Both the position numbers and the translations under genes were made by a program. From Marinomonas sp. CT5 (GTDB taxonomy: Bacteria > Pseudomonadota > Gammaproteobacteria > Pseudomonadales > Marinomonadaceae), in assembly GCF_018336975.1 (NCBI RefSeq), contig NZ_CP025572.1, forward strand, positions 3,020,959-3,084,958: 64,000 nt of DNA. Reading direction: 5' to 3'. Shown here one piece after another: positions 26,659 through 34,949 of the stretch; within the stretch, counting starts at the first letter, position 1, and each line of letters begins with the position of its first letter. The notes under the pieces are model-generated. The model saw nothing but the letters and a program-made list of their open reading frames with translations. It made no database searches and was not told the origin of the DNA.

Positions 26659-27895
26659 TGTTCTTAAGTTGACGTTACATGGCCATCTAGTGGGGTATTT
26701 GGCAGGGGCAAAGAATGGACGTAATGTTTTACATTTTGCTGAAAGCTTCCAATCTAGTACAGCTCGCCCTACTTTTAGCTTAACCACCCATCCAAATTTT
26801 CCACGTGCCAATAAAATTCTATCTGAGCCATGGGCTACAAACCAACGCCTGCACCCTATTTTGTCTAATCTATTGCCTGAAGGTTCTTTGCGAGAACTGA
26901 TCGCTCAAGGACTCAAAACCCATGTTGATAATGAGTTCCATATTTTGTCTTATCTGGGTATGGATTTACCGGGTGCATTAGTCGCTGAACCGATGGAGCC
27001 AGAAGATGTTCCTCTACATTTATTCTCATCTCATGGCCAAGTAAAAGCGGTTAAATTCGACATACTCAGCCAAAAAAATAAGTTCTCCTTGGCAGGCGTT
27101 CAGATGAAGTTTTCCATGAAGGAAAAAGACGGTCGATACAATCTATCGAAAGACAATGTGCTTGGCGATTGGATTGTGAAAACACCGTCCACCAAACACA
27201 AAGAAGTGCCCGCCAACGAGTTCACAGCCATGACTCTCGCTTCCCTCATTGGTGTAGATATTCCTGAAATAAAATTGGTCGAGATAGACCAATTAGACAA
27301 CCTTCCACAAATCAATCTTCCTGATGAAAAATTTGCCTTCGCCATAAAGCGATTTGACCGACATGACGACCAACGTATTCACATGGAAGACTTTGCTCAA
27401 GTTCTTGTGAAGTACCCACATGAAAAATACAGTTCAGGCAACTACGAACAAATAGCAAAAATCCTATATCAGTTTTCTGGTGATGGTCTAAATGACGCCC
27501 AACAACTTGCCCGTCGTTTACTCGCCAACATCCTATTAGCAAACGGTGACGCCCATTTGAAAAACTGGAGTTTACTGTATGCAGATCAAGTCACCCCCAG
27601 ACTCTCACCTGCTTACGACATAGTCACCACCAGTGTTTATATTGAAGACGAACAGCAATTTGCTCTTAACCTTGCAAAGACGAAGGCTTGGTACGATGTC
27701 TCATATAAACACTTTGAACATTGGGCAACTAAATCAGATATTCCATGGCGAGCGATTAAACCGCATCTGGACGATGTGATGGAAAAAGCCAGAAGCCTTT
27801 GGCCGAACGCGCTAAAAGACCTACCAATGAATGAAGATCACAAACAACAGCTAAGAGAACATTGGCAAAGACTTCATGAGGATTTTCGAGTTTAA
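26642..27895 (+). CDS. hipA: HipA-family serine/threonine kinase toxin
   Basis: 417-residue HipA kinase. An N-terminal subdomain (residues 1-110) precedes FSLAGVQMKFSM, GDWIVKTPSTKHKEVPANEF (ATP loop and Lys), FAIKRFDRH and the catalytic block at about 302-308 GDAHLKN, followed by LSPAYDIVTT (metal-binding Asp). All key residues are kept, so the kinase looks active; E. coli HipA phosphorylates glutamyl-tRNA synthetase. ATG at 26642 sits behind GGAG inside hipB. The pair is flanked by a terminator upstream. Confidence 0.93.
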   Translation: MTTEISVLKLTLHGHLVGYLAGAKNGRNVLHFAESFQSSTARPTFSLTTHPNFPRANKILSEPWATNQRLHPILSNLLPEGSLRELIAQGLKTHVDNEFHILSYLGMDLPGALVAEPMEPEDVPLHLFSSHGQVKAVKFDILSQKNKFSLAGVQMKFSMKEKDGRYNLSKDNVLGDWIVKTPSTKHKEVPANEFTAMTLASLIGVDIPEIKLVEIDQLDNLPQINLPDEKFAFAIKRFDRHDDQRIHMEDFAQVLVKYPHEKYSSGNYEQIAKILYQFSGDGLNDAQQLARRLLANILLANGDAHLKNWSLLYADQVTPRLSPAYDIVTTSVYIEDEQQFALNLAKTKAWYDVSYKHFEHWATKSDIPWRAIKPHLDDVMEKARSLWPNALKDLPMNEDHKQQLREHWQRLHEDFRV

Positions 27896-28091
27896 TAATG
27901 TATAGCGAAGTCTGGTCGATTTACCCAAAATATAGGACGAAACGAATATCTAATGTTCCTTTATAGAAGTCCGGTAAGGCCCTTTCAATCGTAAAATACT
28001 CTCTTCAAGCCACTCTATGTGAGAACTCAGGAAAAAAAACGGCGTATCCGGCCGTTTTTGAACCTCAGTGACAACGTACTGAACCACCTCC

Positions 28092-28226
28092 TTATGGTTT
28101 GTAGTCTGTTTTATGGCATTTCGGGCACGGTGGTAACCTATCGCTAGTGTCGTCCAAAGTGACCGTTTCTGAACAGTTGGTGCAAGTGTATGTACCCTTA
28201 CCTGGTTTTTCACTTGTAGTAGACAT
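28092..28226 (-). CDS. 44-residue zinc-ribbon microprotein
   Basis: Small ORF with an excellent ribosome-binding site (AAGGAGAGAGTT before the ATG). The product has CTNC and CPKC knuckles separated by TVTLDDTSDRLPP, the pattern of small bacterial zinc-ribbon proteins (C-x2-C...P-P-C-P-x-C). It probably binds one zinc ion; function unknown. Another reverse-strand frame across 27950-28213 lacks such features and is treated as a shadow. Confidence 0.75.
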   Translation of the reverse strand: MSTTSEKPGKGTYTCTNCSETVTLDDTSDRLPPCPKCHKTDYKP

Positions 28227-28291
28227 AACTCTCTCCTTGAAGATCTATCCCCTTGAGCGATACAGTACTCGATGTTGGGTGCATCGAGATA

Positions 28292-28618
28292 TCAAACTTT
28301 TATAGTACTTAAAAACTTCTGGTTCTGCGCTGCGATACAGCTCGATATCGCTGGCTCGCACTCGTAGTCTCTTACAAATGAGCGATGAAAGTCGCTGTCT
28401 CGCTCTATAAACACTGCACTTGGACCATCGCTAAACTGATCGGCGGTGATGTCGATAATCCAACCGTCCCATTCAAGCCAAGCATGTGTTTGATACTGAT
28501 TACTTACTGTTCTTTCGTCTGCTACATAGCGGATGTTTGTATATCCTTGGCTGACAAGAAAACAACCAAGGATATGACTGACATTGCCGCAATAACTGGA
28601 TTTTGGGTAATAATGTTT
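28292..28618 (-). pseudogene. 5'-truncated gene fragment with HAWLEWDGWIIDITADQF motif
   Basis: An open frame of 108 codons with no usable start codon begins after a TGA and ends in TGA at 28292. It contains YCGNVSHILGCFLVSQGY and THAWLEWDGWIIDITADQF, a Cys-His-Asp layout reminiscent of papain/transglutaminase-like small proteins of unknown role. Its first third overlaps, in another frame, the tail of the RtcR-like fragment at 28522-29145. I interpret it as the remnant of a second gene joined by deletion. Confidence 0.55.
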
Positions 28619-29145
28619 TCAAACACCGCACTGGAACTGACACCATCATTAGTAAGTTCTGTGAGTTGTGTAGAGGTTAATTTAGTGGCCGGCGGTGTGT
28701 ATTCAGCAGAAATATCAAAAGGTATTTTTACCTCTTGTGCACCTTGCTCTTTGCTGGATTGATAAAAGCGAGCAGAGTACTTCGTCTTCCCAAGCAAAAT
28801 CCAAATAGCTTGCATGGCTGGCGTACCAGGACTCAATAAAATAGAGATATCAGCATTTGCTTTTTTAAAAGTACTAAGGTGCTTATCAGCAGCATGAAAT
28901 ATGGATTCGAAATCCACAGGAGGAACTAATGTTTCTTGATAACTCTCTATTGCATCAACCGTTTGGCGTTTCAGCCACTCGATATAGGGAGTGCTCCTAG
29001 CTTTTGGGTATGAGCAAAGAAGAATAACTCGATCAAAGGAAAAGCTTGCCAGCGTAGACGATATAGGTGCATCTAATGGCATATCAGAGATAGCAGCCCT
29101 TAAATCTGTATCACCAATCCATGAAAAAAGTACTTTTTCCGCCAC
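28522..29145 (-). pseudogene. Truncated RtcR-like sigma-54 regulator (sensor domain only)
   Basis: 207 residues matching the N-terminal sensor part of RtcR-like sigma-54 activators, a CARF-related domain. LFSWIGDTDLRA, DRVILLCSYP, the strongly conserved ISILLSPGTPAMQAIWILLG and KIPFDISAEYTPP are present. After FENIITQNPVIAAM, where the AAA+ domain with the Walker A motif should start, the frame ends. The ATPase and DNA-binding parts are therefore missing. The fragment cannot activate sigma-54 promoters by itself, though the sensor could still fold. No rtc RNA-repair genes are nearby. Confidence 0.65.
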
Positions 29146-29288
29146 AAATACATCCCTAATAAAAACAACTGTTTACAGACTGTAAAGACTACTACAGTTT
29201 TTTACTAGGCACATCTCCAGAAAAATAAAGTTAAGAGAACTAATTTCACCAATGTTAAGTTGGATGGGGCACAAATGGGCCAAAGTCA

Positions 29289-29460
29289 TGTCCCGCCCTA
29301 AAATACGTTGACGATTTTTGTTAAGCCAGTATGGATTCCATACTGGCTTTTTCATGTGCTTCTTCTTTTTTATATGCTCCTTCTGATGTCTTCATATTAA
29401 GACTTAAGTGAGGTCGATATTTATTATAAATACCCATAGACTCAGTTCAGCTGACAGTAT
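29289..29460 (-). mobile_element. IS3-family remnant (3' end of transposase plus terminal repeat)
   Basis: The reverse strand encodes TESMGIYNKYRPHLSLNMKT and on to a stop at 29321, the typical C-terminal end of an IS3-type OrfB integrase. TGTCCCGCCCTAAAATACG at 29289 resembles the terminal repeat at 63703 (TGTCCCGTCCTGAAATAGG; about 20 of 24 bases identical). The upstream part of the element is absent. Confidence 0.7.
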
Positions 29461-29508
29461 CGACCTTAGCGATTGTTAGGCACAAGCAAACAAATTAACC
29501 GTGTAAAT

Positions 29509-30846
29509 TTACATAATTCGTTTTAGAAATTTATCAGCTCGTATTCGAGTGATTTTTTTTATGAGTCCTTGTATTCTCATCGGATAATGAGGCAGAGTGT
29601 CAAATTGGCGATAGGTTACTACTCGCTTAGTATGTTGAAAAATACGCTCAAACTCATCGGCAAATTTGGCCTCTAAAAATTTTTCAGGGTCTTCAATCAA
29701 TAAAGCATTTTCTAAATCAAGCGACCAAGCTCTTGGGTTAACATTGTTTCCTGTCAACAACATAAACTGTCGATCCACCCAAAGGCCTTTTAAGTGATAG
29801 TTATTATTGTCATGCTTCCATAGATGAATAGACAAGAAACCTGAAGCAATGCTTTCTTCATGGTTTTTAGCAAATTGCTGTAAATTCATTTCATACAAAT
29901 AGGGCAACCCACCAGTGATTCTTAGAGGAGTTTCAGGGTCTATATAAAAATCATTGGCTTGCTTATCGCCAACAATAATATGTACTTTTACCCCACGTTT
30001 TATGGCTTTTTTAATCGCCTTCACTACCACTATTGGAAGGTTAAAATAAGGTGTGCAAAGAATAATCTCCTCTGTGGCCTTAGCCAACAAAAGCATAATT
30101 TGTTCATTTAACACATTACCGCGCTTGCCTACTCCGATTAAAGGTATTACAGCCACCTGATTTGCATTTAAGGGTTGCGGTTCAACCGGATATGTAGACT
30201 GACTTAGGGATTTCCGGAAACGACGAATGTCCGATTTTAAGCGTCTGCTCTTTGGAAAACCCGGTTTGGAAAGATCATGAACGGCAGGCTGACAAATAAT
30301 TTTCTCATAAACAAATCCCGCCATGCTATCGGCCAGTGGCTTGCTTTCAATGGTATGGTAACGGTCTAATCGATAACGTCCTTGATAATCAAGGTGTACA
30401 TTATTTAAGCTCGCCCCCGTGTAAATCACCGTATCGTCTATAATAAATCCCTTAAGATGTAGAACACCAAACATCTCTCGCTGACGAACAGGTACTCCAA
30501 AAACGGAGATTGAATGTAGGTATTTTTTGGTATAAGCCTGATACATCACCACATTACCTTTGCTCTTGGGAGCGCCAATGCGACCACGCTGAGCACGATG
30601 CCAATCCACACAAATCGCAACGTCTAGCGAAGGATTGCGTTGTTTAGCCTCATATATAGCCGTTAATACTTTTCTCCCACCTTCATCGTCTTCCAAATAA
30701 AGCGCGGTTAAATAGATTCGAGTCTTTGCCTGGTGAATGGCGTCTAATAAATAGTCACGAAAATGTCCTGCTGATGACAAAACATTAAATTGCTCTGGCT
30801 CAATGGTGAAAGAAGGTAATGTATGCGAAAACGGCCGAATTAACAT
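29509..30846 (-). CDS. pssA: CDP-diacylglycerol-serine O-phosphatidyltransferase
   Basis: 445-residue phospholipase D-superfamily phosphatidylserine synthase, the committed step to phosphatidylethanolamine. Two HKD motifs are intact: HLKGFIIDD (H130, K132, D137) followed by TGASLNN, and YHLKGLWVD with TGNNVNPRAW near residue 350. CVDWHRAQRGRIGAP and CTPYFNLPIVVVKAI are also as in the E. coli enzyme. Monocistronic; 26 bp downstream of ribA. Confidence 0.94.
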   Translation of the reverse strand: MLIRPFSHTLPSFTIEPEQFNVLSSAGHFRDYLLDAIHQAKTRIYLTALYLEDDEGGRKVLTAIYEAKQRNPSLDVAICVDWHRAQRGRIGAPKSKGNVVMYQAYTKKYLHSISVFGVPVRQREMFGVLHLKGFIIDDTVIYTGASLNNVHLDYQGRYRLDRYHTIESKPLADSMAGFVYEKIICQPAVHDLSKPGFPKSRRLKSDIRRFRKSLSQSTYPVEPQPLNANQVAVIPLIGVGKRGNVLNEQIMLLLAKATEEIILCTPYFNLPIVVVKAIKKAIKRGVKVHIIVGDKQANDFYIDPETPLRITGGLPYLYEMNLQQFAKNHEESIASGFLSIHLWKHDNNNYHLKGLWVDRQFMLLTGNNVNPRAWSLDLENALLIEDPEKFLEAKFADEFERIFQHTKRVVTYRQFDTLPHYPMRIQGLIKKITRIRADKFLKRIM

Positions 30847-30872
30847 AATGAACCTCGTTTATAGCCTTCTTA

Positions 30873-31484
30873 TTAGTCATCAAATGTCATCGTATGGCAT
30901 TTACGATCTGCTTTGGTTTTTAAATAATGATGGTTATATTGATTAACATGCACCTTGGTGGGAACTTGCTCAGTGATGTCTATTCCATACATGATTAGTT
31001 GCCGTGCTTTATCGGGATTGTTCGTTAGCAGCCTTATTTTTGACACACCTAAAGCCTTTAGCATCTGCGCGGCAATACGAAAATCGCGACCATCTTCCGG
31101 TAAGTTGAGCATGTCATTGGCTTGATAAGTATCGAAGCCTTTATCTTGTAATGCATAAGCTTCCAATTTGGCATACAAGCCAATCCCTCGACCTTCTTGT
31201 CGTAAATAGAGAATGTATCCACCTTCTTGATTAATCAGATCAATGGCCTCATCAAGTTGCTCGCCACAGTCACAGCGCCCAGAGCCAAATACATCTCCGG
31301 TTAAACATTCCGAATGCAAACGAACCAACGGAACATGACTTGCGAATGAAGGCGTCTTACCTTCAAAACTAATGCCTATGTGTTCTTTACCAGAGCGATC
31401 GCCCTGAAAGGAAATAAACTCAGCCATAACGTCGCCTGCTCTTATTGGCATCATGACACGGCGTTTCACTGTTATAGTATCCAT
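30873..31484 (-). CDS. ribA: GTP cyclohydrolase II
   Basis: 203-residue enzyme that opens GTP to the first riboflavin precursor. Zinc ligands C60, C71 and C73 ([20 protein letters not shown]), the catalytic block [20 protein letters not shown] and [13 protein letters not shown] are all present. Length is that of a stand-alone RibA. No riboswitch-like leader is evident in the 186 bp upstream. Flavin supply is relevant to the flavoenzymes elsewhere in the window, but no regulatory link is visible. Confidence 0.95.
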   Translation of the reverse strand: MDTITVKRRVMMPIRAGDVMAEFISFQGDRSGKEHIGISFEGKTPSFASHVPLVRLHSECLTGDVFGSGRCDCGEQLDEAIDLINQEGGYILYLRQEGRGIGLYAKLEAYALQDKGFDTYQANDMLNLPEDGRDFRIAAQMLKALGVSKIRLLTNNPDKARQLIMYGIDITEQVPTKVHVNQYNHHYLKTKADRKCHTMTFDD

Positions 31485-31670
31485 TGAGACCTACTCACTA
31501 GAGATGCAGATTGATTTAGTCATTCTCTTAATGCCAAATATCGCGAATGCTATGGAACCCTCTTCAAATAAGGCGGCATTCAAGATGTTAGCTTGAACCA
31601 ATGTCGATTCTGAAGCAGACTATACCCATGTATATATAAATAGGGCACCCCCTATAAATGTCTATAAGGT

Positions 31671-32585
31671 ATGCAAAATTGTATGGCATGGAAAAAGAAT
31701 TTCTTTGATTGGAACAATGCTCGGGCTTTTTTAGTAACGGCCGAAGAAGGCTCATTCTCAGCCGCAGCAAGATCTTTGGGAATGACTCAACCGACTCTAG
31801 GGAGACAGGTTGCAGCATTAGAAGCCGAATTAGGTGTGACACTATTCGAACGTGTCCCACATGGTCTTGAACTGACAAAAACAGGATTAGAACTGGTTGA
31901 CCATGTCCGTTCAATGGGAAAAGCAGCAAGTGACTTATCCATCAGTGCATCAGGGCAATCTCAGCAAATAGACGGTTCCGTTAGCATTAGTGTGGGTGAA
32001 CTTGATGCTATGGTGTATTTACCCAAAATACTGAGTCAATTAAGAAAACAAGAACCTGGCATCGAAATAGACCTTATTGTCACCAATAACGTAAGTGACT
32101 TAAAAAGTCGTGAGGCAGATATTGCCATCCGTAACTTCCGTCCAACACAAGCGGATTTTATTGCACGAAAGTTAAAAGACGAAAATGTCTACCTTTATGC
32201 CACACAAACCTATCTAGACCGGTTTAAAGAACCACAAAAACCTTCGGACCTTGAAGGGATAGAGTTTATTAGCTTTAGCCGTACAGACCATGCCGAGCCA
32301 TTTCAGAAATTTTTAATTGAAAAAGGTTATCCGGTTAACAAAAAAAGCTTTTCTATTTTCACTGACAATCAACTCATTCAAATTGAATTGGTCAAACAGC
32401 ATCTAGGGGTTGGGGTATTTTCAGAAGACTATGGCGACTCTATTCCTGAACTCAAACGAGCATTTCCATCATTCGGTCCAGTAATTCAAATACCGCTTTG
32501 GCTGGTTTGCCACAGAGAACTGCACACCAGTTTAAGGGTTAGAAGAGTATTTGATTTGATTGTTGATCACATCGCACAAAAATAA
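31671..32585 (+). CDS. LysR-family transcriptional regulator
   Basis: 304-residue LTTR. The winged HTH lies at residues 12-70 (FDWNNARAFLVTAEEGSFSA, SLGMTQPTLGRQVAALEAEL, LFERVPHGLELTKTG) and is followed by a periplasmic-binding-protein-like effector domain. A possible alternative ATG is four codons later. It is divergent from ribA but has no obvious target operon beside it; the next gene downstream is more than 700 bp away. Confidence 0.88.
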   Translation: MQNCMAWKKNFFDWNNARAFLVTAEEGSFSAAARSLGMTQPTLGRQVAALEAELGVTLFERVPHGLELTKTGLELVDHVRSMGKAASDLSISASGQSQQIDGSVSISVGELDAMVYLPKILSQLRKQEPGIEIDLIVTNNVSDLKSREADIAIRNFRPTQADFIARKLKDENVYLYATQTYLDRFKEPQKPSDLEGIEFISFSRTDHAEPFQKFLIEKGYPVNKKSFSIFTDNQLIQIELVKQHLGVGVFSEDYGDSIPELKRAFPSFGPVIQIPLWLVCHRELHTSLRVRRVFDLIVDHIAQK

Positions 32586-32738
32586 AAACTAAACCATCAT
32601 TAAAGATTTTCCGACCCGTTAAGTGATTAGCGGCTAAAGTAAAAACAAAAGGATTCTGAACATTTCCTAAGAGACAGGACATAATTTTTAGGCATCTTGA
32701 GAAGACAGAGGAAACTTTATAGTTTGCAGAAACAAAAA

Positions 32739-32759
32739 AGCCGAACACTGGGTTCGGCT
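32739..32759. terminator. Bidirectional hairpin terminator
   Basis: AGCCGAAC and GTTCGGCT form an 8-bp stem with A-rich and T-rich flanks (AAAAAA before, TTTCTT after). It lies between the LysR gene and the tRNA fragment. Confidence 0.7.
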
Positions 32760-32820
32760 TTCTTAACTTACACTCACTAATTAAGAAAAGTAGTAAGTAT
32801 AATTTTACTGTAAAAAAGAG

Positions 32821-32870
32821 TGGTAGGACTAAGCAGATTCGAACTGCTGACCTCTACCATGTCAAGGTTA
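32821..32870 (-). tRNA. 3' fragment of tRNA-Val(GAC), probable att site
   Basis: Read on the reverse strand, the 50 bases run from the anticodon loop (TTGACAT, anticodon GAC) through the T arm (GCAGTTCGAATCTGC) to the CCA end. The D arm and 5' acceptor strand are missing. A 3'-terminal tRNA piece is the usual scar of a tyrosine-recombinase element integrated in a tRNA gene. By geometry the element would lie to the right and the intact tRNA at its far end, outside the window. Confidence 0.75.
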
Positions 32871-32941
32871 CTCTGAATATTCCCTTACATGGCAATGAAT
32901 TACTTTATATAACGTATTCAATACCTTAGTAAACACACTTC

Positions 32942-33151
32942 CTTTGAATCAAAGCAATATAGGACAATAAAACTCTATATCAGGGGATTTTGGCCCATTT
33001 TGATCCCATCTTGGCCCATGACCTCTACCTTTGAATCAAAGCATCTCAAATTAGCCCATACCTTAAAAGCAAAAATCCCTATAATTGCATGGTTTCAATT
33101 GCTTTGAATCAAAGCATACTTTTGGACATTTTTGTTACTTTGATTCGAAGT
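32942..33151. repeat. Four short palindromes upstream of abiEi
   Basis: CTTTGAATCAAAG-type palindromes of 13-15 bp occur at 32942, 33029, 33101 (GCTTTGAATCAAAGC, the fullest) and 33137 (ACTTTGATTCGAAGT). Spacing falls from 87 to 72 to 36 bp toward the gene. They suggest a DNA-binding protein different from AbiEi, whose candidate sites lie nearer the start codon. Confidence 0.6.
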
Positions 33152-33193
33152 AAAATAGAGCTTTATACCATTCAAAGCTTATTTCATCATAAG

Positions 33194-33302
33194 AGGTCTA
33201 CAAAAAAACACCTTTAACGTAATGTTTTGTAGACCTAAATCTTGTCTACTTAGCTCATCAGGTCTACAATTTAACACCAATAAAGTAATAATTCGTAGAC
33301 CA
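33194..33302. promoter_or_regulatory. Two long inverted repeats, putative AbiEi operators
   Basis: AGGTCTACAAAA...TTTTGTAGACCT spans 33194-33236 and AGGTCTACAATT...AATTCGTAGACC spans 33260-33302; both are 43 bp with equal arm spacing. The second ends two bases before the abiEi ATG. Known AbiEi antitoxins repress their own operon by binding two inverted repeats, which fits this layout. Confidence 0.75.
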
Positions 33303-33304
33303 TT

Positions 33305-33829
33305 ATGAGAAAAAAAGAAAAATTACTGTCCGCACTATCTCATGCTACTAAAGCTGGTGGAGGTGTTCATACGGCTACAGAGATAGCATTTATGCTAGGC
33401 GAAAAACATACACCTGCTTTTACAAAGTTTCTTACAGATTGCGTACGAAAAGGTGTGTTACGAAGAGTTGCAGCGGGTATTTTTGAAAGTACCATTACTC
33501 CTCCAGATGGATCCACGGCAATTTACAAGGTTGTAAATAAGCTCAGAGGAGACGTACTTAACTATATCAGCCTAGAGAGCCAACTTAGCTATACAGGCGA
33601 TATTTCGCAAATTGTTATGGACAGACTCACTGTGATGACAAAAGGCAGAAGTGGCATTTTTTCTACACCTTATGGCGTCATTGAGTTTACACATACAAAA
33701 AAAACGATCGAGGCAATCGCTCCTAATATTTATTTCGATTCAGATATAAAAATGTATCGGGCCAAAACAATCCAAGCTCTTATTGATTTAAAAAACTGTA
33801 ATCGAAATCTGCACATGCTGGAGGCATAA
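33305..33829 (+). CDS. abiEi: AbiEi-like antitoxin / autorepressor
   Basis: 174-residue type IV antitoxin. The N-terminal winged helix (about 1-60: THTATEIAF-like HTATEIAFMLGEKHTPAFTK, VRKGVLRRVAAGIFE) is followed by a C-terminal domain with NYISLESQLSYTGDISQI and a GVIEFTHTKKT strand, the general AbiEi plan. No clear ribosome-binding site precedes the ATG; the operator arm occupies that place. Its stop is one base before abiEii, so the two are translationally linked. Confidence 0.85.
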   Translation: MRKKEKLLSALSHATKAGGGVHTATEIAFMLGEKHTPAFTKFLTDCVRKGVLRRVAAGIFESTITPPDGSTAIYKVVNKLRGDVLNYISLESQLSYTGDISQIVMDRLTVMTKGRSGIFSTPYGVIEFTHTKKTIEAIAPNIYFDSDIKMYRAKTIQALIDLKNCNRNLHMLEA

Positions 33830-33830
33830 C

Positions 33831-34721
33831 ATGCTCAAAGAAGTCATAAAGCAAATTGTTAACACCAATGCTGAGTATGCAGGGATAACACCTGTTATAG
33901 AAAAAGAAATATTGCACCATGATATTATGGCGGTCATGGTAAAACAGGGGGTTATGCAATCACTAACTTTTATTGGCGGCACATCACTTCGCTTATGCCA
34001 CAACAGCTCTCGATTATCTGAGGATTTAGATTTTAATGGAGGGCATGACTTTAAACCTGATGATTTTGATGGTTTGGAAGTCGAGATTCAAAAGTACATA
34101 CAAAAAAAATATGAAACAGAAGTCTGGGTAAATAAGCCAAACAAAGATAAACAAGGAGACACATCTTCTTGGAAAATTAGTATCGAAAAAGAAGCTAACC
34201 GCCCTGACCTACCACGTCAAAAAATGCATATAGACATTTGTGCGATCCCTTCTTTCGACATTGAGAGAAGACCATTGATCAATCATTACAATGTCGTCGT
34301 TCCAACAGAAGGGCTTTTGATCCCAGTACAGTCGTTAGAAGAAACCTTGGCAGATAAATTCATTGCTCTAGCATACCGTTCCAGACGTATTAAACCTCGT
34401 GATGTTTGGGATATTCTTTGGATCAAGCAAAGAGGTATTGACGTATCCATAGAGCTGATCTACAAAAAACTTGCGGCAAGAGAAAAAACAAAAGCTCACT
34501 TCATAGAGTCGCTTACCCTTCAGGTCGAAAAATTACTGAACAAAGAAGAGGTAAAAGCTGACTTTAACAATGAAATGAGCCGTTTCATTCCAAGCCAAAT
34601 TAAACAGCGAACAATTGATAATCCAGAATATTGGCAATACGTGCAACTTGAAATTAAAAGCATGACAGACCCGATACTCAAACCTGATTTACAGACAAAG
34701 AAATTTGATATGGGCTTTTAA
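33831..34721 (+). CDS. abiEii: AbiEii-like nucleotidyltransferase toxin
   Basis: 296-residue DUF1814-type nucleotidyltransferase. The polymerase-beta-like motif GGTSLRL (49-55) and SEDLDF (63-68) give the metal-binding Asp pair. LHIDICAIPS-like HIDICAIPSFD (third acidic residue) and LEETLADKFIALAYRSRRIK (Lys/Arg of motif IV) follow. Related toxins block growth and abort phage infection. GGAGG precedes the ATG inside abiEi. The codon use is AT-rich compared with the upstream housekeeping genes, which fits an island gene. Confidence 0.9.
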   Translation: MLKEVIKQIVNTNAEYAGITPVIEKEILHHDIMAVMVKQGVMQSLTFIGGTSLRLCHNSSRLSEDLDFNGGHDFKPDDFDGLEVEIQKYIQKKYETEVWVNKPNKDKQGDTSSWKISIEKEANRPDLPRQKMHIDICAIPSFDIERRPLINHYNVVVPTEGLLIPVQSLEETLADKFIALAYRSRRIKPRDVWDILWIKQRGIDVSIELIYKKLAAREKTKAHFIESLTLQVEKLLNKEEVKADFNNEMSRFIPSQIKQRTIDNPEYWQYVQLEIKSMTDPILKPDLQTKKFDMGF

Positions 34722-34949
34722 ACGATAATTAAATAAGACATATTAATGCTGACAAGTGATGTTAAGCCGTTCATCCAGTGTACTAGCTCAGACCTGACCT
34801 GACAGTTACCTCATTTTGAAATTACCTCTCGTTTAGTTTTGATTAAAGATTCGACACCTTTATCAAAACGGGTAAATATCTACCTTTCAAGTAGAATTGT
34901 CAGATCAAGTCGAGACTAATACAATTAATCGCATGTACCCTAGTTTTCT

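Larger units (their letters stand above)
32586..33304. promoter_or_regulatory. Intergenic stretch with terminator, tRNA-Val fragment and abiE operators
   Basis: 719 bp without a protein gene. In order it holds a strong hairpin (32739-32759), the 3' part of tRNA-Val (32821-32870), four GCTTTGAATCAAAGC-like palindromes (32942-32954, 33029-33042, 33101-33115, 33137-33151) and two long inverted repeats just before abiEi. Confidence 0.7.

Noticed and set aside
27950..28213. 87-codon reverse-strand frame
   Set aside because: It overlaps the zinc-ribbon microgene in another frame, has no good ribosome-binding site and shows no domain.
31588..31929. 113-codon reverse frame across the LysR start
   Set aside because: Antisense to the LysR HTH; no coding signal.
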